DNA of 64,000 nt from JAAYYF01 sp040255585. GTDB taxonomy: Bacteria; Deinococcota; Deinococci; Deinococcales; Trueperaceae. A program made the translations under genes and the position numbers. Shown piece after piece: positions 54,144 to 62,632 of the stretch (position 1 is the stretch's first letter; every line of letters starts with the position of its first letter). A model generated the notes under the pieces. It ran no database searches. It worked only from the letters and a program-made list of their open reading frames with translations, and was not told where the DNA came from. The DNA lies in assembly GCA_040255585.1 (NCBI GenBank), contig JBDZVI010000007.1, positions 4,990 through 68,989 on the forward strand, read 5' to 3'.

Positions 54144-55007
54144 TCAGCGCGTGTGGGCCAGCAGCCAGTCGTAGATGCCCACGGAGTAAGGGTCGCGTTC
54201 CGCGCTGACCGCGCTGGAGTGCATGCCGCTCAGGTCGTAGGTGCGCGACCAGGAGTCGTGGCCGATCCCGGTGTAGACGGTCAGCTTGGCGCGCTCCGTC
54301 GGGGCGGGGGAGCAGGCGTTCATGGCGTCGACCATGGCGACAGACTGGTCGACCACGACGACGACGTCGGCGTCGCCGTGGAAGGCCCACACGGGCACTT
54401 CCGTCATCCCGCAGGCGAGCTTCGGGTTCCCGCCCCCGGCGATGGGCACCGCCGCGGCCACCAGGTCCTGGTACTTCTCGAGGTAGCGCCACGTCGTGTA
54501 ACCCCCGGCGCTGAGGCCTGTCAGGTAGACGCGCGCCGGGTCGACCCGGTAGGTCGCCAGCAACGTCTCCAGGAACGCCTGGACCTCGTCGGCGCTCGGC
54601 GAGCCGCTGGCCGATTGCGGCGAGACGACGATGAAGGGCGCCTTGGTCGCGTCCAACCAGCGGCCGCTCTCGATGAGCCGCGGCGGCCCGTTGCGCAGCA
54701 CCAAGGGCAGGTCGGTGGTGCCGTTACCCCTCTCGCCGATGCCGTGGAAGAACACCAACAGCGGGTAGGTGCGGCGTCCGCTGGTCGCGTAGCTGGCCGG
54801 AAGGTACTCGTAGTACCCCACGTCGGCGTCGCCGCTGCCGAGCGGGCGGGGCGTCTGCCGACCCGCTTCGCTCTCCTCGAGGCGCTGGCTCGGTGGGCTG
54901 GAGCAGCCGGCGAGCAGCAGGAGGAGCAGCAGCCCGCCGCCCCAAACCAGCGAGCGGTGCTTGGTCTCGGGTCGCAGTTCGTTGCGTGCCGGCCGGATCT
55001 CTCCCAT
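54144..55007 (-). CDS. Alpha/beta hydrolase lipoprotein (esterase/PHB-depolymerase-like)
   Basis: A 287-residue secreted lipoprotein. The signal helix ends in LLLAGCSS with lipidated Cys35. The hydrolase domain has LLVFFHGIGERG (oxyanion region), nucleophile Ser166 in YLTGLSAGGYTTW, an Asp in AFHGDADVVV (212 or 214), and His250 in TGIGHDSWSR. It resembles the feruloyl-esterase/PHB-depolymerase and predicted peptidase groups. The ATG at 55007 has a GATACT hexamer 7 nt upstream. The reading frame stays open further upstream through a tandem repeat, so a longer protein cannot be excluded. Confidence 0.85.
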   Translation of the reverse strand: MGEIRPARNELRPETKHRSLVWGGGLLLLLLLAGCSSPPSQRLEESEAGRQTPRPLGSGDADVGYYEYLPASYATSGRRTYPLLVFFHGIGERGNGTTDLPLVLRNGPPRLIESGRWLDATKAPFIVVSPQSASGSPSADEVQAFLETLLATYRVDPARVYLTGLSAGGYTTWRYLEKYQDLVAAAVPIAGGGNPKLACGMTEVPVWAFHGDADVVVVVDQSVAMVDAMNACSPAPTERAKLTVYTGIGHDSWSRTYDLSGMHSSAVSAERDPYSVGIYDWLLAHTR

Positions 55008-55048
55008 GTGCCGCAGTATCCGCCCCGACGCGGCGCCAAGGCTGTCGG

Positions 55049-55138
55049 TTTGCGCACGCTCGGGTGTTTGCGCACGCTCGGGTGTTTGCGCACGCTCGGG
55101 TGTTTGCGCACGCTCGGGTGTTTGCGCACGCTCGGGTG
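55049..55138. repeat. Five perfect 18-bp tandem repeats
   Basis: TTTGCGCACGCTCGGGTG repeated five times without a mismatch. The 272-nt region between the hydrolase start and the next gene otherwise holds a 15-bp direct repeat (CCTCGCGCCCGTACG near 55180 and 55240) and no recognised gene. Confidence 0.97.
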
Positions 55139-55279
55139 AGCGAGCCACGGTGAGTGAGCACACGGAACTCGCCACCGAGCCTCGCGCCCGTACGTGCGGC
55201 GCATGGAACAGCGTCGATCCGATCGCAGTCGCTAGGACGCCTCGCGCCCGTACGCGCGTCTGAGGGATGAGCCTTCGGG

Positions 55280-56092
55280 TCAGTCGCCCTCTTCCGCCTC
55301 GTTCGATGGCGGAGGCGAGCCTGCACGGCGCCAAGCTATGTAGTCGACCGCTACCGGTCCGGCCCCTGCTTGCCGCAGCGCCGCGTTCGCCTTGCCGCGG
55401 TGGTACTGGCCGTGGAGGAACAGGTGAAGGAGGATGTCGCGGAGTTCGGTGGTGAACGCGCCACTACTGGCCTGATAGCTGACTGGTCGAGCTAGATCGG
55501 CGGCGCCGGCGCTCGTCACCAGGTGCTCGAGCGCGTCGTCGATGCGGCGACCGGCGCTCGCCAACTCAGCCATTCCCAACGCCGGCCAGACCACAAGCGA
55601 AGGGCTCCTACCCTCGATGCGCGCTAGCCAGGTCTCTTGTGCCCCGCGTACGTGGGCCAGCTCTCTGAGGGCCTCGGGTACCGGCGTCACCTGGGTCCTC
55701 GATGCCCCCAGCAGGGCGGCGTCGGCCCATGCGCCGTGCCGTTGCAGCGAGATGAGGTGCGAGGCGGAGCCCGGCTGGGTTCCCTCGGCCGATACCGCCA
55801 CGCTCGGGAGGTCCCGTGCGCGAGGCGAGGTCTCCACGTGCAGCTCGAAGCCGGCGATCAGCGGGCGGCCGCGCGCGATAGCGGCTCGTACGGACGGGAG
55901 CTGTAGCGACGCCTCATGGCTCGCCCGGTCGCTCCAGACCTCCGTCACCCAGACTACGTCCGGGTCGGCGACGTCCACCGCGACCAGGTACTCCAAGCAC
56001 CCCGGCATCTCGCCCGAACCGCCGGTGAGGATCTCTGCCAACTCTTCCGCACGGCCCGTCACGGCCCGGATCTTGCCTATCAAGCCGAACAT
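55280..56092 (-). CDS. Fusion of ABM-type monooxygenase domain and DinB domain
   Basis: A 270-residue protein with two folds. Residues 1-95 resemble the antibiotic-biosynthesis-monooxygenase (dimeric alpha-beta barrel) domain: IGKIRAVTGRAEELAEIL, MPGCLEYLVAVDVADPDVVWVTEVWSDRASHEASL. Residues 110-265 are DinB-like, a four-helix bundle with His residues that bind a metal: HLISLQRHGAWAD, HVRGAQETWLARIEG and LLHLFLHGQYHRGKANAALRQAG. DinB members include thiol transferases. The combination is unusual. The ATG lies 6 nt from a TAGACT -10. Confidence 0.8.
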   Translation of the reverse strand: MFGLIGKIRAVTGRAEELAEILTGGSGEMPGCLEYLVAVDVADPDVVWVTEVWSDRASHEASLQLPSVRAAIARGRPLIAGFELHVETSPRARDLPSVAVSAEGTQPGSASHLISLQRHGAWADAALLGASRTQVTPVPEALRELAHVRGAQETWLARIEGRSPSLVVWPALGMAELASAGRRIDDALEHLVTSAGAADLARPVSYQASSGAFTTELRDILLHLFLHGQYHRGKANAALRQAGAGPVAVDYIAWRRAGSPPPSNEAEEGD

Positions 56093-56098
56093 GGTAGC

Positions 56099-56104
56099 AG
56101 TCTA
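56099..56104 (-). promoter_or_regulatory. -10 element of the ABM-DinB gene (leaderless type)
   Basis: TAGACT on the minus strand ends 6 nt before the ATG at 56092. No -35 is evident. Confidence 0.5.
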
Positions 56105-56177
56105 GCCGACGGGCTTCGATCGCCCCGTACGCACTCGTGGCGAGGGAGGGCGCCGTGTCGGGGGGCGCTCCTCGCCG

Positions 56178-56978
56178 TCACTCTCCCCGGTGATGCCTAC
56201 CGATGGGCAACATGTGCGGCCGCCCGGAGAGCGGGTCCGCGATGATCCGGCATTCCATGCCGAACAGCGTCCTCACCGTCACCTCGTTGAGCACTTCGGC
56301 CGGCGTGCCGCTGACGCAGAGCCGGCCGGCGGAGATGGCCACGAGCTGGTCGGCGTAGCGCGCGGCCAGGTTGAGGTCGTGGAGCACCATGACGATGGTC
56401 GTGCCGCGCGCCCTGTTCAGGTCGGTGAGCAGGTCAAGGACCTCGACCTGGTGGCTGATGTCCAGGAACGTCGTCGGCTCGTCCAGGAGCAGGATATCCG
56501 TACCTTGAGCGAGCGCCATGGCGATCCACACGCGCTGGCGCTGCCCGCCAGAGAGTTCGTCGACGAGGCGATCGGCGAGGTCCGCGGTGCGCGTGGCCTC
56601 CATGGCAGAGGAGACGGCCTCGTCGTCCTGCTTGCTCCAGCGCGAGAAGACGCCGTGGTGCGGATGCCGCCCGCGCCCGATGAGGTCGGCGACGGTGATC
56701 CCTTCCGGAGCCAGCGGCGACTGGGGGAGGAGCCCCAGCGTCCTTGCCAGCAGCTTGGTAGGGGTGTGGTGCACGGCCCTGCCGTCCAGCAGGACCCGGC
56801 CCTCGCTCGGCGTGAGGAGGCGCGACATGGCGCGCAGGAGCGTCGACTTGCCGGACGCGTTGGCACCGACTATGGCCGTGACCTTGCCTGGGAGCAGCTC
56901 TAGGTCTATGCCTTCCAGGACCCGCCTGTCGCCGTACCCGGCGACGAGGTCCTCGACGAGCAGGGTGTGGTTCGTCAC
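56178..56978 (-). CDS. Iron-siderophore ABC transporter ATPase (FecE/FepC type)
   Basis: A 266-residue ABC ATPase. Walker A is VGANASGKSTLLRAM, the Q-loop is GLLPQSPLAPEGITV, the signature is ELSGGQRQRVWIAMALAQ, and Walker B is DILLLDEPTTFLDISHQ, with the switch His in MVLHDLNLAARYAD. The LDISHQVEVLDLL segment is typical of siderophore and cobalamin importers. The GTG overlaps the permease stop as GTGA. It is the last gene of the binding protein-permease-permease-ATPase operon. Confidence 0.95.
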   Translation of the reverse strand: MTNHTLLVEDLVAGYGDRRVLEGIDLELLPGKVTAIVGANASGKSTLLRAMSRLLTPSEGRVLLDGRAVHHTPTKLLARTLGLLPQSPLAPEGITVADLIGRGRHPHHGVFSRWSKQDDEAVSSAMEATRTADLADRLVDELSGGQRQRVWIAMALAQGTDILLLDEPTTFLDISHQVEVLDLLTDLNRARGTTIVMVLHDLNLAARYADQLVAISAGRLCVSGTPAEVLNEVTVRTLFGMECRIIADPLSGRPHMLPIGRHHRGE

Positions 56979-58087
56979 CAGGTGCCTCCTACACGGTTGG
57001 AGCGGACGATCAGGTAGATGAGGTAGGGCGCTCCGAGGGCGCCGGTGATGACCCCGACCGGGTAACGGCTGGGTAGCAGGAACTGGCCGCAGTAGTCGGC
57101 GACGAGCACGAGGAGCGCGCCGACCAGCGCCGCCGGGAGGAGCAACGAGCCGTTGCGTCCGACGATGCGAGCCGCTATCGGACCGGCGAGGAAAGCCACG
57201 AAGGAGATGGGACCGGCGGCGGCCGTCGCGAAGGCGACGAGCCCGGTGGCCGCGACCAGCACAGTCACGCGGCTGGCGCCCACCCGCACGCCGAGGGCCG
57301 CGGCAGCGTCGTCGCCCATGCGCAGGGCCTCGAGGTCGCGGCTGCGAGCGAGCAGTACGGCCCCGAACACGGGCAACGCATACAGAACGGGCATGATCCT
57401 GCCCCACGACGCCCCGTTGACGCTCCCGGCCAACCAGCGCATGGCTTCCTGCATGTTCCACTCGCCGGCCTCGCTGAGCGAGTACGCGATCACGCTCTCG
57501 AGCAGCGCCGCCACCCCGATGCCGACGAGGATGAGCCGCGTGCCGCTGGCGCCGCCCCTGTACGAGAGCAGGTAGATGAGGAGCGCCACTCCCAGGCTGA
57601 CGCCGATAGCGACGGTGGAGACGGCCGCCCCGCCCAGCGAGAAGAACACGATGCCGACCACGGCCGCGGCGCTGGCGCCGTAGCTGATGCCGATGATGTC
57701 CGGGCTCGCCAAGGGGTTCCTGAGCAGCGTCTGGTAGGCCGCCCCGCCGAAGCCGAAGGAGCAGCCGGCGAGCACCGAGAGCACCGCCCTCGGCAGCCGG
57801 AGTCGTCCGACGGTGAAGCTCGCGCCAGGTACGTCCTGCCCCAGCAGGACCCGCCAGACGTCGCCAGGCGGCACGAAGGACTGGCCCAGCATGAGCGTGA
57901 GGGCGAAGACGAGGCAGAGCAGTACCACCAGTAGCGCGATGAGGGCCACGCGGCGGTTCACCCTGTTGCGCCTGGAGGCGGACAGGCTCTCTGAGAGCTG
58001 CCGCCCATGCGCGGTGGTGGGCGAGGCGCCCAGTTCGGCGACCGTGGCGTCGGGGGCGGCGTTAGCCGGGGAGGGGCCGATGGTCAC
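56975..58087 (-). CDS. FecCD-family siderophore permease
   Basis: A 370-residue membrane protein with about ten helices after a 45-residue cytoplasmic tail. FecCD motifs are RLPRAVLSVLAGCSFGFGGAAYQTLLRNPLASPDIIGISYGASAAAV, MRWLAGSVNGASW, AAGPISFVAFLAGPIAARIVG and the terminal YPVGVITGALGAPYLIYLIVRS. It forms the channel with the other permease. The GTG start lies 7 nt after that gene. Confidence 0.94.
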   Translation of the reverse strand: MTIGPSPANAAPDATVAELGASPTTAHGRQLSESLSASRRNRVNRRVALIALLVVLLCLVFALTLMLGQSFVPPGDVWRVLLGQDVPGASFTVGRLRLPRAVLSVLAGCSFGFGGAAYQTLLRNPLASPDIIGISYGASAAAVVGIVFFSLGGAAVSTVAIGVSLGVALLIYLLSYRGGASGTRLILVGIGVAALLESVIAYSLSEAGEWNMQEAMRWLAGSVNGASWGRIMPVLYALPVFGAVLLARSRDLEALRMGDDAAAALGVRVGASRVTVLVAATGLVAFATAAAGPISFVAFLAGPIAARIVGRNGSLLLPAALVGALLVLVADYCGQFLLPSRYPVGVITGALGAPYLIYLIVRSNRVGGTW

Positions 58088-58094
58088 GGTTCGA

Positions 58095-59141
58095 TCACAG
58101 CTCCTTCACCTTGCGCCGCCGTGCGATCCACACGAAGATCGGCGCGCCAACGAAGGCCGTGATGATCCCTACGTCGAGCTCGTTCGGCCGGGCGACCACG
58201 CGCCCGACCACGTCGGCGCCGATGAGCAGGCAAGCGCCCGCCAGGGCGGAGAAGGGGATGAGCCAGCGGTGATCGACTCCGACGAGCAACCGGCAGGCGT
58301 GCGGGACGGCCAGCCCGACGAAGCCGATCGGACCGCAAACGGCCGTCACGGCCCCGCACAGCGTGACCGCCCCAAGGGAGGACATGGCCCGCGCGAGAGC
58401 GACGTTCTCCCCGAGGCCCGTCGCCAGCTCCTCGCCCAACGCGAGGGAGTTGAGCGGCCGCGCCGCGAGGAGGCAGATGCCGAGCCCAAGCACGATGAAG
58501 GGCAGGACCAGCAGGATGCGGTCGAAGGTGATGCCGCCCACGCCGCCGATCATCCACGCCCGTACCCCACCCGCGATGTCGTTCCGACCGAGCACCACGG
58601 CGTTGATGAACGATGCCAGCGCCACGGACGTGGCGGTTCCGGCTAGGGCCAGCTTCATGGGAGTGGCGCCGCCCGGACCGAGCGAACCGATGGCGTAGAC
58701 GAACAGCGCGGCGAGCGCCGCCCCAACGATGGCGGTCCACACGTACGTGTAGGACAACGCGATGTTGAACCAGGCCATGCCAAGCACTACGGCCAGCGCG
58801 GCGCCGGAGTTGACGCCGAGGATACCGGGGTCGGCAAGCGGGTTGCGTGTGACGCCTTGCATCACTGCCCCTGCCACGCCGAGCGCCGCGCCGGCCATGA
58901 GGGCCATGACCGTGCGCGGGATGCGCTTGGCGATCGCGGCCTGGCCGATCGTCTCGGTCGCCCCACCGAGGGCGGCCTGGACCTCGCTCCACCCGACCTG
59001 CCTGACGCCGATCGTCACCGACGCGAAGCACAAGGCCAGCAGCGCCGCGAGCACGGTCGCCAGCCACACGGGTCTCAGACGTTCGGGGCGCCAGACCGGC
59101 GCCCCGAACCCAGACTCGCTTCCTGTGGCCGTGCTGCTCAA
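58095..59141 (-). CDS. FecCD-family siderophore permease
   Basis: A 348-residue permease partner with about ten helices. Motifs are RIPRTVMALMAGAALGVAGAVMQGVTRNPLADPGILGVNSGAALAVVLG, AWMIGGVGGITF, VCGPIGFVGLAVPHACRLLVG and the final ELDVGIITAFVGAPIFVWI. The TTG start at 59141 overlaps the binding-protein stop (TTGA), which explains an otherwise missing initiation codon. Upstream in-frame codons would run into the binding-protein gene. Confidence 0.93.
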   Translation of the reverse strand: MSSTATGSESGFGAPVWRPERLRPVWLATVLAALLALCFASVTIGVRQVGWSEVQAALGGATETIGQAAIAKRIPRTVMALMAGAALGVAGAVMQGVTRNPLADPGILGVNSGAALAVVLGMAWFNIALSYTYVWTAIVGAALAALFVYAIGSLGPGGATPMKLALAGTATSVALASFINAVVLGRNDIAGGVRAWMIGGVGGITFDRILLVLPFIVLGLGICLLAARPLNSLALGEELATGLGENVALARAMSSLGAVTLCGAVTAVCGPIGFVGLAVPHACRLLVGVDHRWLIPFSALAGACLLIGADVVGRVVARPNELDVGIITAFVGAPIFVWIARRRKVKEL

Positions 59142-60124
59142 TCGAGCCTGTCCACCGCGGCGGCCAGCTTCGCGACGTAGTCCCTGAGCACCCACGAGAT
59201 CGACAGCGGGGTCGGGTTCGCGGCGGTGCCGAGCGGGTCGTTGCCGAGAGTGACGATGGCGCCGCCGGCCACGGCCGGCATCTTCGACGTGAGAGGGTCG
59301 GCGTTGAGCGCGTCGACGAGCGCCTGGCCGCCGTAGGTCACGACGAGTTGGACGTCGTCGAACCGGTCGATCTCCTCCGCGCTGACCTGGCCGGAGAACT
59401 TGCCGCCCTCGGAGGCGGTGAGCACGCTTTGCGGCATGCTGAGCCCGAGGTCGAGGAAGAACTTCACGCGCGTGTCGTTGGCAGTGTAGAAGCGGACCGT
59501 GCTCAGGTCGGTCGTGTCGAGGTGGGTGATGAACATGACCTGCTGGCCGTTAAGCTGCGGGAAGTCCGCGAGGGTGGCTTTGATCTCCGCCTCGATGCTG
59601 GCGATGAGCGCGTCGCCCTCGGCGACCATGCCCATGCCGGCGCTGTTGAACCTGATCATGTCGCGCCAGTCGGTCGCCCAGGCCGCGTTGGGGTAAGCGA
59701 CCACCGGTGCGATCTGGCTCAGGGTGTCGTAGTCCTCCTGCGTGAGGCCGGAGTACGCCGCCAGGATCACGTCCGGCTGCGTGGCGGCTACCGCCTCGAA
59801 GTCGATACCGTCCCCCTCGTCGAACAGCACAGGCGTGGCAGCGCCAAGCTCGTCGAGGCGCTCCTTGACCCACGGCAGCAGCCCGTCGCCGTCGTCGTCG
59901 CCGAAGTTCGCGGCAGCGAAGCCGACGGGGACGACCCCGAGGGCGAGAGGGACCTCGTGGTTGGCCCAGTTGACCGTCGCCACCCTCTCGGGCTTCTTGG
60001 TGATGACGGTGGTCCCCAGGGCGTGTTGGATAGTGATCGGGTAGTCGGGCCCGCTGACCTGGGCATGTGCGGAGACGCACATGATGAGCACTAGGAGGGA
60101 TGACAGTCCACGGAGGACGCGCAT
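59138..60124 (-). CDS. Iron-siderophore binding protein (FecB/FepB type)
   Basis: A 328-residue periplasmic binding protein with a signal peptide (LSSLLVLIMCVSAHAQ). The type III fold is seen in TIQHALGTTVITKKPERVATVNWANHEVPLALGVVPVG, VAATQPDVILAAYSGLTQEDYDTLSQIAPVVAYP and WRDMIRFNSAGMGMVAEGDALIASIEAEI. It would deliver a ferric siderophore to the two permeases downstream. GGAAAGAGG precedes the ATG. Confidence 0.94.
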   Translation of the reverse strand: MRVLRGLSSLLVLIMCVSAHAQVSGPDYPITIQHALGTTVITKKPERVATVNWANHEVPLALGVVPVGFAAANFGDDDGDGLLPWVKERLDELGAATPVLFDEGDGIDFEAVAATQPDVILAAYSGLTQEDYDTLSQIAPVVAYPNAAWATDWRDMIRFNSAGMGMVAEGDALIASIEAEIKATLADFPQLNGQQVMFITHLDTTDLSTVRFYTANDTRVKFFLDLGLSMPQSVLTASEGGKFSGQVSAEEIDRFDDVQLVVTYGGQALVDALNADPLTSKMPAVAGGAIVTLGNDPLGTAANPTPLSISWVLRDYVAKLAAAVDRLD

Positions 60125-60187
60125 GGGTAAGCCTCTTTCCTTGGCTGGGAGCCGATACCCGACTAATCCAGTCAGGTTTATCGACTC

Positions 60188-60216
60188 AAGCTAACAGCCG
60201 GGCTACCGGCTGTCAA
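60188..60216 (-). promoter_or_regulatory. Promoter and palindromic operator of the siderophore operon
   Basis: On the minus strand TTGACA (60211-60216), a 17-nt spacer and TAGCTT (60188-60193). A perfect palindrome ACAGCCGG-N4-CCGGCTGT (60194-60213) fills the spacer and touches both hexamers, a place where a bound repressor would block polymerase. Confidence 0.8.
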
Positions 60217-60244
60217 GCGGGGGTCTAGCTGTCGGTCCACGACG

Positions 60245-61069
60245 TCAGGCGGGTGAGTAGTGCCAGTAGCCAACGGTATGCACCAGTTCCTTCGGCCATG
60301 CCATGCCTTGTAGCAGGAGACGGCCCAGCGACGCCGTCATGACCGATTCCCCGGCCCCGTAGACATAGGGGCGTGCCCCGTTCGAGGTCATGCGCACGGC
60401 CGCCAGCGCCAGGTCGCCGGGAACCTCGGTGACGTTGCCGCGCGGGAGCCACTCGATCTGGACGCCCACGGGCTTCGCGAGTTCCTGCACGTCTTCCTCG
60501 CGCGGGACCTCCACGGTTACCCGGCCGCGGGTGTCGGGCGGCAACGAGGCGAGGATCCCGGCGAAGGCCGGCACGGCCGTCTCGTCGCCGACGAGCCATA
60601 AGCCGTTGCTCGCGAGCTCGGGTTTGAAGAGCGGTCCCTGGTCGAGCAGCCCGACCCGTTGCCCCGGCTCGGCCGTCTGAGCCCAAGTCGAAAGCGGGCC
60701 GCAGTCAGGGGCGCCCGGCTCGCCGTGGATCACGACATCCACGTCGATCTCCGGCCCGTCTGCGCCGGTGAGCCGGTGCTCGCGGACCGTGACGTAACGC
60801 ATGCGGGGGCGCTCCTCGTCGGGCTTGGCCAGGTACTGCGAGTACCAGAGCGGGTCGGGACGCGTGGGCAGGTCGGTGCCCTCGTGTCCTGGGCGCGGCA
60901 TGAACAGCCTGAACCAATGGTCGAAGCCGTGGTGGGGGAGGTCGCTCAAGTCGCCGCCACCGAGGGTCAGCCGCGCGAAGGACGGACTGATACGTCGCCT
61001 GCTGCGCACGGTCGTGACCAGCAGGTGTGGGTGCTTAGCCTTGCCGAGCTTCTCGTGGCCTTGGAGCAT
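60245..61069 (-). CDS. Siderophore-interacting FAD-binding protein (ViuB/YqjH type)
   Basis: A 274-residue flavoprotein that reduces the ferric siderophore and releases iron in the cytoplasm. The FAD domain has RISPSFARLTLGGGDLSDLPHHGFDHWFRLFMP and RMRYVTVREHRL, with IDVDVVIHGEPGAPDCGPLSTWAQTAEPGQRVGLL. The NAD(P)H-side domain has LVGDETAVPAFAGILASLP and YVYGAGESVMTASLGRLLL. These are typical SIP signatures. It is transcribed from its own promoter just upstream of the uptake operon. Confidence 0.93.
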   Translation of the reverse strand: MLQGHEKLGKAKHPHLLVTTVRSRRRISPSFARLTLGGGDLSDLPHHGFDHWFRLFMPRPGHEGTDLPTRPDPLWYSQYLAKPDEERPRMRYVTVREHRLTGADGPEIDVDVVIHGEPGAPDCGPLSTWAQTAEPGQRVGLLDQGPLFKPELASNGLWLVGDETAVPAFAGILASLPPDTRGRVTVEVPREEDVQELAKPVGVQIEWLPRGNVTEVPGDLALAAVRMTSNGARPYVYGAGESVMTASLGRLLLQGMAWPKELVHTVGYWHYSPA

Positions 61070-61117
61070 CGCGTGGTACCAGTCCTGTCGGCCACGGGGA
61101 GCCGCGGCGCCTGAATC

Positions 61118-61152
61118 CCTAGTATGTTACTAGGCTATAGCTGTCGGTTCAA
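61118..61152 (-). promoter_or_regulatory. Promoter and palindromic operator of the siderophore-interacting gene
   Basis: On the minus strand TTGAAC (61147-61152), a 17-nt spacer and TAACAT (61124-61129). A perfect palindrome CCTAGTA-N3-TACTAGG (61118-61134) covers the -10. The same region lies upstream of the divergent MFS gene. Confidence 0.75.
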
Positions 61153-61279
61153 CGCTCGGGCCCCACGCCTGGTCACGCGAGCTTGGCGTTCCCGCCACTT
61201 CCCGAGCCCGAAAGCGGTACATTCTCGGGGTCTTGCTAGACGCGCCCAAGGCGCGCCGCCCGGGTCGGAGCTGAGCGAG

Positions 61280-62539
61280 TTGTCGAGCGACGCCACAGTG
61301 GAAACCAACGCCGCGATCGAAACGAGTGTCGTATCGGAGGGCGCTGCGAAGGCCAAGGTTGTCGAAGCGACGACCGGCACCGTCTTCACCGTCATAGCCG
61401 CCATCAGCTTCTCGCACTTCCTCAACGACCTCATGCAGGCACTGCTGCCTGCCATCTACCCGATGCTAAAGGACGACCACGCGCTCACGTTCACCCAGGT
61501 CGGCCTGCTCACGCTGACGTTCCAGTTCACGGCCTCGCTGCTCCAACCGGTGGTCGGCATCGTCGCCGACCGGCGTCCGTTGCCTTACTCGATGGCGGTC
61601 GGCATGGGCTCGACCCTGGCCGGCCTGCTGCTGCTCGCGAGGGCAACCAGCTTCCCCTTCCTCGTGCTGGCCGCCGCGCTCGTAGGGCTCGGCTCCTCCG
61701 TGTTCCACCCCGAGGCCTCGAGGGTCGCCCGCATGGCGGCCGGCATGCGGCCCGGTCTAGCCCAATCCCTGTTCCAGGTCGGTGGGAACTTCGGCTCTGC
61801 CCTCGGTCCACTCCTGGCCGCCTTCATCGTCCTACCTTTCGGCCAGGGGAGCATCGCCTGGTTCTCCATCGTGGCCGTGCTGGCCATGGTCGTGCTCTTC
61901 AGGGTGGGGAAGTGGTACGCGAGCCACGTCGGCCTGCTGTACGGCAAGAGCAGGAAGGTCGTCGCCGTGGCGAGCCAGAAGCGCATCGTGGCCGCCGTCC
62001 TCATCCTCATCGGCCTGACGTTCTCGAAAGCCGTGTACGGCTCGAGCCTCAACAGCTACTACACGTTCTTCCTGATCGAGCGCTTCGGGGTCTCCATCCG
62101 CGACTCGCAGCTCCTCCTGTTCGTCTACATGGTCGCCGTCGTCATCGGCACCATCATCGGCGGGCCGCTCGGCGACCGCTTCGGGCGCAAGATCGTCCTG
62201 TGGGGGAGCGTCCTCGGCGCCCTGCCGTTCACCCTCCTGCTCCCATGGGTGAACCTGACCTGGACGCTCATCCTGACGGCGCTCATCGGCATCATCATGG
62301 CCTCGGCCTTCCCGGCCATCGTCGTGTACGCGCAGGAACTCCTGCCGAGGGGGGTCGGCATGGTAGCCGGGCTCCTGTACGGACTCTCGTTCGGCGTGGC
62401 CGGCGTCGCGGCGGCCTTCCTAGGCGGCTTGGCCGACACGCACGGCATCGCGTTCGTCTACCAGCTCTGCGGTTGGCTACCGGTCGTCGGGTTGCTTGTC
62501 GTGTTCCTACCGGACGCGAGACCGCCGAGAGAGGCGTAG
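61280..62539 (+). CDS. MFS transporter, fosmidomycin-resistance (Fsr)-like
   Basis: A membrane transporter of about 419 residues with twelve predicted helices. Characteristic parts are ISFSHFLNDLMQALLPAIYPML, FTQVGLLTLTFQFTASLLQPVVGIVADRRP, GSSVFHPEASRVARMAAG, FQVGGNFGSALGPLLAAF and GGPLGDRFGRKIVLWGS. The FHPE and NDxMQ patterns resemble Fsr-type exporters. The substrate is unknown; divergence from the siderophore-interacting gene suggests siderophore export as one option. The start is uncertain: TTG 61280 has GGAG 9 nt upstream, and GTG 61298 is an alternative. Confidence 0.85.
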   Translation: MSSDATVETNAAIETSVVSEGAAKAKVVEATTGTVFTVIAAISFSHFLNDLMQALLPAIYPMLKDDHALTFTQVGLLTLTFQFTASLLQPVVGIVADRRPLPYSMAVGMGSTLAGLLLLARATSFPFLVLAAALVGLGSSVFHPEASRVARMAAGMRPGLAQSLFQVGGNFGSALGPLLAAFIVLPFGQGSIAWFSIVAVLAMVVLFRVGKWYASHVGLLYGKSRKVVAVASQKRIVAAVLILIGLTFSKAVYGSSLNSYYTFFLIERFGVSIRDSQLLLFVYMVAVVIGTIIGGPLGDRFGRKIVLWGSVLGALPFTLLLPWVNLTWTLILTALIGIIMASAFPAIVVYAQELLPRGVGMVAGLLYGLSFGVAGVAAAFLGGLADTHGIAFVYQLCGWLPVVGLLVVFLPDARPPREA

Positions 62540-62632
62540 CGAGCCGCGTCTACGTGCCATGCGCCCTCCACGAACGGGTCCGTGGCATGAGCGCCCTTGG
62601 CGTCGGGGTTCCGTTCCGACCGGCACGGCGGT

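Noticed and set aside
55049..55138. CRISPR array
   Set aside because: The 18-bp units are contiguous, with no unique spacers, and no cas genes lie nearby. This is a tandem repeat.
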